Positions 22,698 through 35,848 of a DNA stretch of 64,000 nt are shown here, piece by piece. The notes beneath the pieces were generated by a model that was not told where the DNA came from, ran no database searches, and was given only the letters and a program-made list of their open reading frames with translations. Made by a program: the position numbers and the translations under genes. The DNA comes from Apiospora phragmitis (lineage: Eukaryota; Ascomycota; Sordariomycetes; Amphisphaeriales; Apiosporaceae). Where the stretch lies: positions 2,790,001 through 2,854,000 of the forward strand of contig JAQQWL010000013.1 of NCBI GenBank assembly GCA_038363925.1, written 5' to 3'. Numbering within the stretch: position 1 is the first letter of the stretch; every line of letters begins with the position of its first letter.

Positions 22698-23192
22698 TGT
22701 TACGATCGGCGGGTTAGTCCCCCGCGGGGTAGCATTTAAGGCGTAGAATTAAATAAAAATAACCCGAAGAGTTATTTCCGAAGCTTTTATTTTATAGCGT
22801 AATAATTAATTTATACGTATTATAATATAATAACTCTTCGCTTTTATTAAATAAGAGACGTGGGTTCGATTCTTATACTTACTAGATAAGAGCTCTTTTT
22901 AATTACCTAGGTAAGATCGCTAGTAAGCAGGTAAAGCCTTGTACGGATTAGTTACCCGTATAAAAGCCTTAGAGTTTCTTTATACCGAATTTAAGTAAAT
23001 TATATAGTACTAGGGGTTTATCGCCTTAGGCATAAAGGCATACCTTTAGAAAGAGGGTATAGTATTACGATCGGCGGGTTAGTCCCCCGCGGGGTAATAC
23101 TTAAGGCGTAGAATTGGATAGAAATAACCCGAAAAGTCATTTCTAAAGCTTTTACTTTATGGCGTAGTGGTTAGTCCATACGCACTGTAACA
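22698..23192 (+). mobile_element. Miniature LTR element (TRIM/SMART type), copy 1
   Basis: 495 bp: two 130-bp terminal repeats (22698-22827 and 23063-23192) around a 235-bp middle without coding capacity. Ends are TGTTACGATC and CTGTAACA (inverted TGTTAC/GTAACA). Target duplication TAAAA is exact (22693-22697 and 23193-23197). A purine-rich tract (TAGAAAGAGGG) precedes the right repeat, as a polypurine tract should. The left repeat end and middle carry tRNA-like A-box (GGCGTAGTGGTTAG in the right repeat) and B-box (GGGTTCGATTC) motifs. It sits inside copia 1. Confidence 0.88.
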
Positions 23193-26181
23193 TAAAAGGG
23201 ATATATCGGAGTCTTCGTGTCGAGTTCTCGATCTATTAAACGATTCGGGCGTTTAGGTGTTCGATATCTTCGTCTTTAAGGGCTTATACCTAGGTTATAA
23301 CCGACAGGTTATACGCTACCTCCGATTAATAGATTAAGGCGATATACGCCCTTTTTATACGCTAAGAAATATATTACTAGTCCTGATCGGTAGTTTTTAG
23401 GTTTATAGGTTAGAGCTATTTAGTTTATCCTTTTTATTAAAAAAGGATATCGTACGTTTTTAATAAAATCTTACCTTTATTAAATTTTACAGGCGTATCT
23501 TCTATTAAGGTCTCCTTCGGTTTTATACGGAACGCTATTTTTATTAGTTTTTTATTTTTTTTTTTAAAAAAAAGGCTTATAACGAAGCTAAAGGTATTAT
23601 TAATTTATATAGTAATAATTTCGAAAATTTTCGGGCCGTTATTTATAAAAAATAAATAAGGGTTATATATAAAAACCGTTATTCCTAAGTTTCGTATATA
23701 ATATTTATAATACGTTTTAAACTAATATAATCCGGATTTTATTAAGCCGTATAATAATAATACGATTTATAAAAACGTTTTTTTAAAGTATTAAAACTCG
23801 AGCTCTTTTAAAAGCTTTATATATATTATACGGGTAAGCTTATTATACGATTAGATATATATTTAAGTAATATCCCGTAATTCTTTATAAGCTCCGAAGT
23901 TCTAGATAAAGGTCGGTCTTAATACGAATATTAGCTTTTAATTTATTCTTTAAATTATCGGCGATTAAGTAAGGATTTTTTTTTTTCCGTATTTTTATAT
24001 TTTTAAATAACGAGCCTGGATTTCTTATATAGTTTAGTATTTTTTTTTAAATCTCTTATACGAGCCGGGTTTTAAAGATCCGGTAATTATTATAAACTTT
24101 CGGATCGAATCGAATAAACTCGAATACCTTTTATACGGCGAGGTTATTTATTTTTTCCGTATCCGATTCTTAAAAAGGGGTTTCGAAAGCCGTAATTATA
24201 TTATTTTTCCGGAGCTTAACGGCTAGGTCGTAGTTTTTACGTTTTTTTTAAATAAGGAATATTATTAAGGAGTTATACGGAAATAAATATTTTCGGGGTC
24301 GGCCCCGACCTTATTATACGAGAACTTTAAACTATTTTATAATACTAACGTCCTTTACTTCGGAAATAATATCGTCCTTTATTTTAAAAGTAATACCATC
24401 CTTACTTTCCGTATTTTTTATAAGTTTTTTAAGTTTTTAAAAATATAGCTTAATTTAAATAACCCGGAACTCTTTTAAGCCGTTTAATATATCAACTCGG
24501 ACTATACGGTTTTCGATTACGGCGATCGGGTACGGTCTAATCCATCCTCCTTTCTTTCGCTATATAAAAACCTCTGTACGGAACGAGAATATAAAAATAT
24601 CGTGGATATACGGTCCGCTCCGGGTATTTAAAGCTCGGTTAATATTAACCTTTACCCGGATTTTCCGTAATATCTTTATCGCTTTTCGTACGGCCTCCGC
24701 TCTCGCCTGGATTTCCGGCGACGGAGGCGAACTCGTATTAATTCGGGGATATACTCCGAAGATAAAAAGTATCGGAATAAGCTCATTCGGGCCGACAATA
24801 TTATTTAAGGCTTTTACCGCTATTTAAAGAACCGTCTCCGGGTTTATACGGTTACTTAACTCTTTTTATAAAATATCGTACGCTCGGCGGAGCGGAACGT
24901 ACGCTCTCTCGATCTTTCCTACTACTTAATAAGTTTCGATTAGTATCTATTTATATATAATTCTTATTACTCGTATATAATCCCGGAACTCCTTTTAAAA
25001 ATAAGTTTCAGGGTTGTACGAAATATTATTTAAAGGGCCTTAATAAATATATATTTAATATTTATAAAGCGTATTTTAAATATTTTATATATTAAATAAC
25101 TTTAAAAATATAACTACTTAAAAAAACGTATTAATATTAATAACGTATAATACGTTTTATCCATTAATATATATAATATTAATAACGATCTTATAATTAA
25201 AATTATATAAGTTATAAAATAAGAATTTAAACCGCCGTAATACCGGGTCGTACGTTTAATACTAAGAGTAGAATTTCTAAATTTCGTTAAAAATAGAAGT
25301 TTCGACGTCGTTATAACTAATATTCTTTAAAAGGTTATATAGCCTCTCCGTACGGGGATATTTAAACCGACGGTAAAATACCGAAACTATACTTCGATAA
25401 AGTATACCGTCGTTTCCGTACGATTAATATTAAAGAATAGATATCCCTATTTCTTAATAATTAAAAATATTTTCCCGTCAGCTTATATAATAATATTAAA
25501 AATATTATTATAATACGTTTTAAATTTATCGATATTATATAACGATAATAAAAAAAGGGTTTAAGTTTCGAAAATATAATATTTCGTCGTTCTTAATTAA
25601 TTCCGTATATCGAAGGTATCGATTAATAATACCGGAAATAAGTTACCGAATTTAATCTCGGCCGATCCGGGAGTCTAATCGATTTAAATATCCAGGTTTT
25701 CTCGTACATAAACTTCGGCTTAAAGCTTACCAACTATCGAGAGCTATGCGGCACCGGTATCCTAGAGTTTACCCTAATATACCTAATTATACTAGCCGCT
25801 TAAATTAAATTAATCCGCTCATATAATAAACTTTAAAAAATAGATATCCTTTTTTATAAGCCAGTAAAAAAACGCAGTATCCATTAAATAAATAATTCCT
25901 TATTATATATCCTTTAAATTAATATAGTCGTAATTTTCCTCGTCGTTAAAATCTTTTTACGGTTTTTTTTAATCTTATATAAATATTTCGTATTTTTTTA
26001 ATATAAAAAGACTCTATTCGATAACCTCGTATATTTAAAAGTATTAGGTTCGTACCCGAAATTATTTTTTAAACGAATAATTTATTAATTAATATCCTTA
26101 TTTTTAATAAACTCGGCACGTTCTTTTTTAAAACGGCTTATTTTTATATATTAATTTAGGTCGGAACGGTATTATTATCCA

Positions 26182-26406
26182 TTAATTCCGGTTATTAAAG
26201 AATGCCGGTTTACTCCCATAAAAGGGTTTATTACCATAAGACGGCCTATTCCCTCTCGTATAATTATTAATAAAACGTTTATTAATTATATACGCTTTAA
26301 GGGTTATTTCTAGCGGTAATTCTTCCGTTAAATAACCGGTTATTATTTTTCGGTTTATCGCGGTACTTAACAAAGCTCGGAGGTTAGAAAATAGACCCTC
26401 GCACAT
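26182..26406 (-). pseudogene. Gag-like fragment of copia 1
   Basis: 74-codon open stretch containing LRALLSTAINRKIITGYLTE and an asparagine/glycine/proline-rich tail (RGNRPSYGNKPFYGSKP). It lies inside the element on its coding strand, so it is retrotransposon debris and not a host gene. Confidence 0.6.
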
Positions 26407-27988
26407 TAACTACCGGTAGATAAGGGCCGGTTCGAGCTTAGGAACTCCTCGGCAAGCTCATATAATAAAAGTATAGAGGTGCTTTTCTCTTTAAAATTCT
26501 ACTTCGAGGGCTCGTTATACGCGGGTTAACTTATTAAATAATATTTTTAAAACTTTTAAAAACAACTTCTCGGGGTTTTCTATTTTTAATCGTATAAATA
26601 TAATATTCGTTTAATCCGTATAGTATTAGGCATAGGTTACCAGGTTATTAAAATATTTATCGAAATCGGTATATATTTAGTCCTATTTTTTATTTAAGCC
26701 GATATAATTTAAATAAAAATCTACCGTACGGCCGGCTAAGATATCTAGAAAAATCGCGTAATACTAGTTTTCCGAGATATCTAGTCGGCGGCAGGTCCTA
26801 ATAAAAAGTCGTACTTTATCGGTAAAAATATTATATAGTACGCCGATATAATCGTTAATCTTCTTTTATATTTTAAAAAATAGAACGATTTTAAAGCTAT
26901 TTATTTTCCTATTATAAATAATTCGAATTAATAAAATATCGTACGTAATAATATATATCGGGTTAAACGTTTACGTATTAACGTTAAGTATCTAATTAAA
27001 AGCGAAGAAAAAAACAATATCTTAAAAAGCTTTAATACCGGGTATACCAGGATACGTAACCGGGAAAGAGGGATACCGGTAATCGGCGTTTAATTATACG
27101 GCCGGTTATATCGTATAAGTCTTCCGCGTTTCTTATTTTACTATATAATTTTCGGCCGGTTATTTTATTAAATTCTATACAGTACTCTCTCTTTAAACGG
27201 TCGGGGGTCGGCGTCGTTATTTTAGCTTAAGCGATAAAGTACGTCGATATACAGTAAGCTTTACTAATTTCCCGGTTATTATATTATCGTCGGGGGTATC
27301 GATTTCGTTCTTTTCTAAATACGTAAAAAAAGTTTTTAAAAACGTACGATTAATATTTTTAAATACCTCTTCTATTTATTTAACGAAATCGTAAGCGAAT
27401 TATTTCGCAAAGGTATTTTTCGTAATTTTAAAGGAGTAATAATCGTAAAATAATCGTGCGGCGTATATTATTAATTCTTTCTTTATTATTTTAAATAATA
27501 TCGGGTCCGGCTCGTTATCCCATTTCTCGAGGTCGGTATTTACTTCTAAACCCCGAGTTTTATTCTCATGGTCGCTATAGCTTCTTTGTACGTAATCTCG
27601 GGTTCGTCTTTAAGTGCCTCGGACGGCTCGGACGTCTAAAGGACTTTAAGTTATTCGGTATTAAGGTCTTAGCCCGGTTAAAAGGTATTAAGGGTAAACG
27701 CCATTATTAAAATATCGTTTAATTAGTTCATATAACGTTATTTTCGGGTATAAAATAATATATAGTTTAGCTAGTCTTCCGACCGTATTATAACTTAATC
27801 TCTTTTTTTTAATATTCGTTTTAAAAAAAATAAGATTTAAACTTCGTATAAAAAAAGTAGCTTCACTTTTTTTAAGGATTTAAAAATCCTTTTAAACTAT
27901 TTAATACGGTCGCCTTACTTATATACTAGCGTAAAACCGTTTTTTTACTCTTATTAATTTATAATTACTTTATATAATTATTAATTAA

Positions 27989-28194
27989 TATTAAATAAGC
28001 TTTTTAATATATATATATATACTATATAAAAATTAAAACGATACTTATATTTTATTTATCTTTTCTATTTATTAATTAACGGGAAGCCGCTAACGCTCAC
28101 CTTCTCGTACGAGGGGCTAATAATCCGTGCGTCGCACGCACGTAACGCCCCCTTTTAAGAGGTGCTAGAAGCCCCTGGAGTGGCTGTTCTAATA
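27989..28194 (-). repeat. 5' LTR of copia 1
   Basis: About 206 bp; the adjacent leader (27,940-27,988) is shared with copia 2 after its own 5' LTR, placing both in one family despite diverged LTRs. Confidence 0.85.
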
Positions 28195-28399
28195 TTAATA
28201 TAAACCTTAATACGTTTTATTAAGTTTCTTTTAAAACCTAAATAATATTCGTTATATTTTAATTATTTTTATTCTTATAAATTATTATTTAAACTTTTAA
28301 ATAATAATATTATAAGAATTATATCTACGTTTAGCCTTAATAATACTGTTCGATAAAAAAAAACTCTTACCGCCACCCCTAATACCTCTTAACGAGACC

Positions 28400-31300
28400 C
28401 TGCTATAAACGTTAATAATAATAATAACGATAACGAACCTACCCGATAAATATTAATTAAATAAATTAAGGAATTTAAATAAAAGAGCGCTAATTATTAA
28501 TATTACTACGTTAAGCTCGAAAAGGAGCGTAACGAGCTCTTAGTTAAAAGTATCTTAAAATAAATACCTTATAATATTAATAAATTACGCGAAAAAATAC
28601 GTCTCTTTTATATAACTATTAATATTATTTAAACCCTTATTATATTAAAAAAGGGTATAAAAATTAATACGCTAACTCCTTTTAATAAAATAAGCGGAAT
28701 ATTACGATCGGCGGGTTGGTCCCCCGCGGGGTAGTACTTAAGGCGTAGAATTGGATAGAAATAACCCGAAGAGTTATTTCCGAAGCTTTTACTTTATAGC
28801 GTAATAATTAATTTATACGTATTATAATATAATAACTCTTCGCCTTTATTAAATAAAAAATATAGGTTCGATTTCTATACTTATTAAATAGGAGCTTTTT
28901 TTAATTACTTAGGTAAGATCGCTAGTAAATAAGTAAAGCTTTATACGAATTAATTACCCGTATAAAAGCTTTAAAGTTTCTTTATACCGAGCTTAAATAA
29001 ATTATATAGTATTAGGGGTTTATCGCCCCAGGCATAAGGGCATACCTTTAGAGAAAGGGCATAATATTACGATCGGCGGGTTGGTCCCCGCGGGGTAGCA
29101 CTTAAGGCGTAGAATTGGATAAAAATAACCCGAAGAGTCATTTCCGAAGCTTTTGCTTTATAGCACAATGGTTAGTCTATACGCACTGTAACACGGAAAC
29201 TTCCGAGGTTTTTTTTATTTAAATTAAAACCTATTAACGATTTTATGAAGGGATGTTTTAAAACGTTACCTAATAAATTATCCACGCCGCCTCGTTTCTT
29301 AAAAATAAAGTACTTACTTAATTCGAACCTTACTTAAATAAACTCGTAAAAAACGACTAATAAGTTAAGCTATACCGCGCGGAGGTATAATATATTTTTA
29401 AAAATTACGACGGCTTCGAACAAGCCCTTAAATCACTTTTCTAAAACCCCGACGAAAAATAACAGGCGGAAAAGGAACTAGAAACCTTTAAATAAAAAAG
29501 ATCAGCCGTTTTTTACACAGCCGAATTCCGGCGTATTATAACTCGATTAAATTATACCGAAACTATAAAAATTATAATATATTATTAAGAATTAAAAAAT
29601 AATATTAAAAATAAACTTAGCCGGTTTAACGCCCTTAATAACTTCTTTTCGTATATAAAACTTATTATTAAAATTAATACTTATATATACAAATAACGCC
29701 GCGAGAAATAAAGCGGACTTTAGCGGTAAATTAATTAAACTTAAACTAACACGAAGCAATTATAATAAAATAATTATATACCGCCTAAAGATATTACGGC
29801 GTATAATTATTATAATAAACTTATAAACCTCGACGTTATTAAATATAATAAATAAAATAAAAAGTTACGCGGCACTTACTATAATTATTAAAAATTAAGA
29901 TATTATATTTAAAAATATTAAGTATTAAAGAAAGATTTTTAACGAATTTTAAACGAATAATATATTAACGTTATTAAAGTAAAAAACACTTTTATAATAA
30001 TTATTAAAAATAATAACGCTACTATTAAATATAATAACTTATCTTGAATAGCTTATTATAATAATAAATATATTTCTTATTTAACGGATAAAAAAAGTAC
30101 GGGATAGTTCTTTAAAGCTTTAAAAAATAAGAAGGACTATAGCCGAAATATCGTAATAACGCGAAAGGAATAATCCCTACTTTATAACGAAAACAGTAAT
30201 TTAATAAATAATATTACGGGCTAGTTAAAATAACCTATAAACTATAAACGCTTAATAAGTACGTTAATAAACGAGTTAATAAACGAGATCGTTAAATTCA
30301 AAAACCTTAGAATTAATAAATAATTAATTATTCCTAATATTCCTTACTTTAACTCAAAATATTTACGTTAAATACTTATTACGGCCGGGTTTAATTAAAG
30401 AATTTATAATAATTACGCCGTAAAGGATAACCTACAAATCTCCTTTATATATAAAAGATATTTTATATTTTTATAAATTTTATATATATATAACGTTTAT
30501 ATAAAATACTTCGTAAAAAAACTCGAGTATAAATAGTTCCTTTAAAAGATTAATAAATAACTTATCACGTAACCGTACCCGGACTATTCTATCGAAAAAA
30601 TCCGAACATTAATCCCTGACGGATAACGCGCGTACTTACTAATATAAAAAAACTTATAATAGTTACGATAGTATTATTTAAAAAAACGAAATTAAAAGGA
30701 GTATTTCGAAAACTAATACTTTAAATACGCCTAGGAAAAATCGCGAACTTATAAACGTTTAAAAGAAAGCGCTTAATACTTTTAAAATATATAGGTATAT
30801 ATTTAATAAAAGAACCCCCTTACTATATGAAAGAATTTATAAAACGTTTATAAATTACCGCGAACTTAATAAACTTTCGAATTATAAAAAAAACCGAATC
30901 TTAAGTATTAGGAATAACACTTTATACGAAGAGAAGTATAAAAATACCCCTACTAGTATATTAAAAAACGCCCTATAAAAAACAAAAAAAACGATAACGA
31001 TAACACGAAGATAAATTATAAAAAGTTATTAATTACCTATAAGAGTAGCGTTTAAAAAACAGACGTCGCTTATTATAAAAGGATAATAAAAGGCGGACTA
31101 AGATAAGTCCTTATACTAAATAATAGATAATCGAGCTATTTATAAATATATTATATTAATAATAAATATAAAAAAAGTTTATATTAAAGCTTTCCTCGAT
31201 AACGAAATATAAAAAAACTATATTTTATTACGAATTATTAATTACTTTATACTCGAATAATAAAAGAAAAACGCCTTATACCGATTTAAAACTATTAATA

Positions 31301-34300
31301 AAGGATTTATAACTTATAACAATAAAGAAGTACGGAAAGAAATCGCGAACTTTTTAATCGATATCAAAAAACGTTATAAATAAATCACGTATAATATCAC
31401 AGACGTCGCAAGATACGATATAATTTTAAAGATACCCTAATTACGGGTAAATAATTTTAAAATTAATTAAAAAATAAGTTAATTTTAATAAAATATACTA
31501 AGAAAAGGTTTAATTAATAAATAACGGTTTAAAAGGCGACCCTTTAATAAACTTAAAATCTTTAAAGTATATATTATTATTAAAAAACCTAAGCCGAACG
31601 TTATAACGATTATATTAAAAAACTACCAATAATTCGAAGCTCTTTTTAATAAAAAATTAAAAATAGGCTTACCGTTTTATATATAATAAAATTATAAAAT
31701 ACCCTTTAAGAATAGAAAAGAACCCCTATTTATACCTATATATAAACTTAACTAAGAGTATAAATAAACCCTAAAAAAGTATATTACGGAAAATCTCGAA
31801 AAAAAGGTTATACAACTATCTACGTCGCTAATAGGCTTCTTTATCCTTTTCGTTTTAAAAAAAAATAAAAACGGGAAACCTAAGTAACGTATATATATCA
31901 ATTATTAAAAACTTAACGAAATTATTATTAAAAACCGATACCTTTTTTTTTTAATCGGCGATTTATAAAATAAATTATTATACGTTAAAATTTTTATAAT
32001 ATTCGACCTTTTTAATATATATAACTTAATCCGAATTAAAAAAGGAAAAAAATAAAAAACCGCGTTTTAAACTAAGTACGGCTATTTCGAATATTAAGCT
32101 ATATTATTTAATTTAATTAATATATTAATTAATTTTTAATTTATAATTAATTATATTTTATAAAAATACTTCAATAAGTTTATTATAATATACCTCGATA
32201 ATATTCTTATTTATTCTGAGAATAATAAATAATACCGAAAGTATATAAAACTAATATTTTAAAAGCTATAAAATATTAATTTATTAATTAATTTAAAAAA
32301 AGCGAATTCTATTAATGATTTATTACCTTTATAAAATATATAATATTTTTAAGCGAAATTCGAATAAAACCTTTAAAAATTTTAATAGTTAAAGAATAGT
32401 TTACGCTTATAAGCGTTATAAAAGTTAAATCTTTTTTAAAATTAATTAATTATTACTAGATTTTCGTTCCCGGATTTAATAAAATAACGACACCCTTAAT
32501 AAACTTAATAAAAAAAGATAAATTATTTTAATAAATAAAGAAAAAAAATAAGGCCTTTTATAATATTAAAAAGCGAATTTTTAATAAACTAATATTTCGC
32601 GTAATAAACTCGTTTAAGCCTTTTAAAATCGAAACTGACGTATCGAACTATACGATGAGGAATAACTTAATTAACGAAACGATAACGGAAAATCACACCC
32701 GGTCGCATTCTTTTCGAAAAAGCTTAATAAATTAGAGCTTAATTATTAAATTTATAATAAAAAATTAATAATTATTATTAACGCTTATAAAAAATAAAGA
32801 TATAATTTTAACGAAATAATAAAACTAATTAAGGTTTATACCGATTATAAAAACTTTATAACGTTTATTATTATTAAAAAATTAAATAAATAATAAATAT
32901 AATAGTTTAAGTTTTTATTAAAATTTAACCTTATTATTATCTATCGGAAAAGTAGCGAGAACGGTCGCGTTAACGTATTAAGCCGACGACTAAACTATTA
33001 AAAAAAGGTCCCGCTTAAAACGCGAACTATCCTTATTTATAACCAGGACGGTAACCTTATACCGTTAAAATAATTAAATGTTATAAACTATATCTAATAT
33101 AATAATAATTAGGTTACTAAGTTTTGATAACTTAATTAAACCCCCGACCCCGCGAACTATTTTAAAAATTACTTCGAAAACTACGACGGTCTTACCTTCT
33201 ACCGAAACAAGATCTATATCTTTAAACGGTATCGCGAAGACTTTATTAAGGAATTTTATAAATACCTTATATATAAATATTAAAAAATATTTAAAACTTA
33301 GAAACGAATTATTAAATAATTCGATTATAAAAATCTTAAGCTAATCGTAACTAAGGTAATTAATAAATATAACCTCTATAATAAAGCTAAAGCTATTCGA
33401 CACCGGTTATATAAAGAATTACAACTAATCTCGCTATTAAATAAAATATAAAAAACTATTATACTTAACTTCGTTATTAAGCTACCCTTATTAAAAAAAC
33501 CTTTAACTAAGATCGATTACGATAATATCCTAATAATTACGAATAAACTTACGAAATATACTTATTTCCTACCGTATAAAGAATTTAGCGATATTAACGA
33601 CTTAGTGTACATATTCTTTCAAATAATCGTTAATTAATACGGGTTACTTAAAACGATTATTTCTAATAAAAATAAATTGTTTATTATTAAATTTTAAAAA
33701 TTGTTTATAATATAATTTAGTATTAAATATAAACTATTTACGGCTTACCACCCCTAAAAGAATAAATAAATCGAGCGGATAAATTAAACTTTAAATAATA
33801 CCTATATTATTATATTAATTACGAATAAAATAATTAAATATAATTATTATTTATAACTTAATTTATTTATAATAACGTAAATAACGAAGTTACGCGTATT
33901 TTATTATTCCGAACGAACTATAAATACGATTTAAAAATTATTAAAAAACCTTTAAAAAAAGAGTTAATATTAATTACGACTATATAAATCGAAAAATTAA
34001 AAAAACTCTAAATTATATTATAATAAGACCTTACCTTTTTTTAATAGCGAATAAAAAAATACGCCGATTAAATAAGGTTAAAAAGATTAATTTTTAAAAA
34101 AGGAAAAAAAGTTTACCTCTTATAATAAAATATTAAAATAAAATAATTAAACGATAAATTAGATTTTAAAAAGATTAAATTATTTAAAATTATAAAAATT
34201 ATTTTAAAAATTAATTACCGATTATTATTATTTAAAATAATACGGATATACTTTATATTTTATATTTTATTACTCGAGCTAGCGGCCGAAGAAAACCTTA
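28400..34300 (+). pseudogene. Degenerate gag-pol of gypsy A (protease-RT-RNase H-integrase order)
   Basis: Numerous in-frame stops, mostly TAA/TAG of RIP type. A zinc-knuckle-like segment lies near 29,870-29,960. The reverse-transcriptase core is about 31,700-32,330; its YLDD box reads YLDN near 32,190-32,215 through a G-to-A change. RNase H follows near 32,640-32,960. Integrase is about 33,150-34,000, including NKLTKYTYFLPYKEFSDIN. RT before integrase identifies the Ty3/gypsy order. Nothing here can be functional. Confidence 0.85.
28700..29193 (+). mobile_element. Miniature LTR element, copy 2
   Basis: 494 bp with terminal repeats 28700-28829 and 29065-29193. Target duplication CGGAA is exact (28695-28699 and 29194-29198). 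The empty site is visible in gypsy B near 53,815 and gypsy C near 57,668, which confirms the borders. Purine tract GAGAAAGGG precedes the right repeat. It sits in the gag region of gypsy A. Confidence 0.9.
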
Positions 34301-34539
34301 ATCGATATATAACTAGAAGTCGAAATAGATTAATACGAATACGAAGTCGACGGAATTATTAAAAAAAAAAGAAAAAACGAAGCTTTTAATACTTCGTTTA
34401 ATAAAAAGGTTATTTATTAAAAAATAATACCTAAGAACCTAGGAAATACTTAGCGAATATTGTTAAAGAGCTACGGATGTTTAAATAATAACCTCGGGAA
34501 TCGGTTTAAAAGAGAAGTTGGTCGCGTTTTAATTAATAA

Positions 34540-34780
34540 TATTAAAACCCTTTTAAGCCTGAACGGCTATAACGGTTTTAGACTCCCGGCGCTCTTACTC
34601 TTCTAATTCGTCTAGGGAATATAAGCCACGCTGTATTAATTTAACCCCTTAGGTACAAGCTATTTCTTTTTGTTTACGGAGATAAATAAGGCGAGCGACG
34701 GCCTCGTTAGTCTGGCGTTAAAGCTCTAGGAAATAAGCCTTTGCGATGGACTCTTCCCGAGACAGGCGGTCGTGCTCGTT
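34540..34780 (-). pseudogene. Antisense ORF remnant near the 3' LTR of gypsy A
   Basis: On the strand opposite to pol a coherent frame broken only by TAA/TAG reads EHDRLSREESIAKAYFLEL, RLIYLRKQKEIACT, GVKLIQRGLYSLDELEE. It is basic and predicted helical (coiled coil). A homologous antisense frame lies in gypsy D at about 55,680-55,966. It is too well preserved in sense to be a chance shadow. Confidence 0.6.
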
Positions 34781-35146
34781 TTATATATATCGTAAAAAAA
34801 ATAATAAAACCCCGGTATTATTATATATATAATTAGTACGAGTATATTTTTTATATTTATTAATACCTTTTATTATTATATAAAATTACCTCTTTACGAA
34901 GTAATAATTATAAGGTATAACTTTAAAATTAAATTTAGAAAAAGCTTCGACGAAATCTGTACAACGAACGGTGAAGGAACGATTAGGCTTAATTCGAAAT
35001 TTTTCGACGTAATTATTTATAATAAGTATATATTATAATAAAAATAATAAGGAAGGAAGAATTTATTATAAACTATAATAATAAATGGTTAAAGTATTTA
35101 TAAAATCGATATTTTAAGGATAAAATAATTAAAAGAAAAAGGATAA

Positions 35147-35848
35147 TATTATAACCCGACTTAAATTATACGGTTAAAAGGCCCCACCTACCGGTACGGA
35201 GTTATTATACCCCGAATAGGTTACGATATTATAGCTACGGACCGTACCGCCAGCTATATTAATACGAAGCTAAACCTTCTTTAATAACGAGTAACGATAA
35301 TACTATTACGTTTAATAATAAAACGAATACGCCTATAAAGTAACGGCGATTATTAATAAGTTACGTAATACGGTAAACGTTTAAGCGAGATTATTAAATA
35401 GCGTAAAACGTAATTAGGAGAGATTACTAAATAGCGTAAAGCGTAATTAAAAGAGATTACTAAGTAGCGTAAAGCGTAATTAAAGGAGATTATTAAGTAA
35501 CGCGGAGCGCGTTTAAACGAGATTATTAAGTAACGACGAATTAATAAAAAAAGGACTAAATATATAATTATAAACGTTCTTTATATATTTTATATAAATA
35601 CTTTTTATTTTTATTAATTAATTTAAATATTAATTTTAATTTATTAATAAAGTAAATAGCTTTAACGAAACTATTATAAATACCTTTAAAGTTTACGCAC
35701 TTTAATTACTTTTATTCTTACGAGCTATTACTTATTATATCGATAGAAGCGACTTTTATCGCACGTCTAGATACTTTTTCGTATTATTAATATAAACCCC
35801 AGTACGTCTTACTAGGTTTTTTTTAAAACCTAGATAGCGTTCGTTATA
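35147..35848 (+). repeat. 3' LTR of gypsy A (702 bp)
   Basis: Matches the split left LTR end to end and contains several tandem degenerate AGATTACTAAGTAGCGYRRARCG-type units (35,380-35,540) that vary in number between the gypsy copies of this window. Confidence 0.85.

Larger units (their letters stand above)
21862..28194 (-). mobile_element. Ty1/copia LTR retrotransposon 1, nested in the gypsy A left LTR
   Basis: LTRs 21862-22064 and 27989-28194 (about 205 bp) begin TATTAAAT and end TTCTAATA on the plus strand (TG...CA ends after RIP), with an exact 5-bp duplication TTAAT (21857-21861 and 28195-28199). The uninterrupted site is seen in the right gypsy LTR. Net length without the miniature element is about 5.8 kb. 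Coding is on the minus strand: an RNase H segment near 22,540-22,690 (YIFTDGSFVNNKDLTS) lies at the far end from a gag-like frame at 26,182-26,406, giving copia order. Confidence 0.87.
21219..35848 (+). mobile_element. Ty3/gypsy LTR retrotransposon A (RIP-mutated, with nested copia and miniature elements)
   Basis: Two LTRs of about 700 bp begin TGTTATAACCCGAC / TATTATAACCCGAC and end GCGTTCGTTATA. The left LTR is split by the copia element (21219-21861 plus 28200-28256); the right is 35147-35848. Target duplication is CTATA (21214-21218) versus TTATA (35849-35853), differing by one C/T. Net length without insertions is about 7.8 kb. Gag then pol lie on the plus strand, followed by an antisense ORF before the 3' LTR. 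Confidence 0.88.

Noticed and set aside
22698..23192. Plain SINE interpretation of the miniature repeat
   Set aside because: The direct terminal repeats, TG...CA type ends, purine tract before the 3' repeat and fixed 5-bp duplications fit an LTR element; no poly-A or variable tail is seen.
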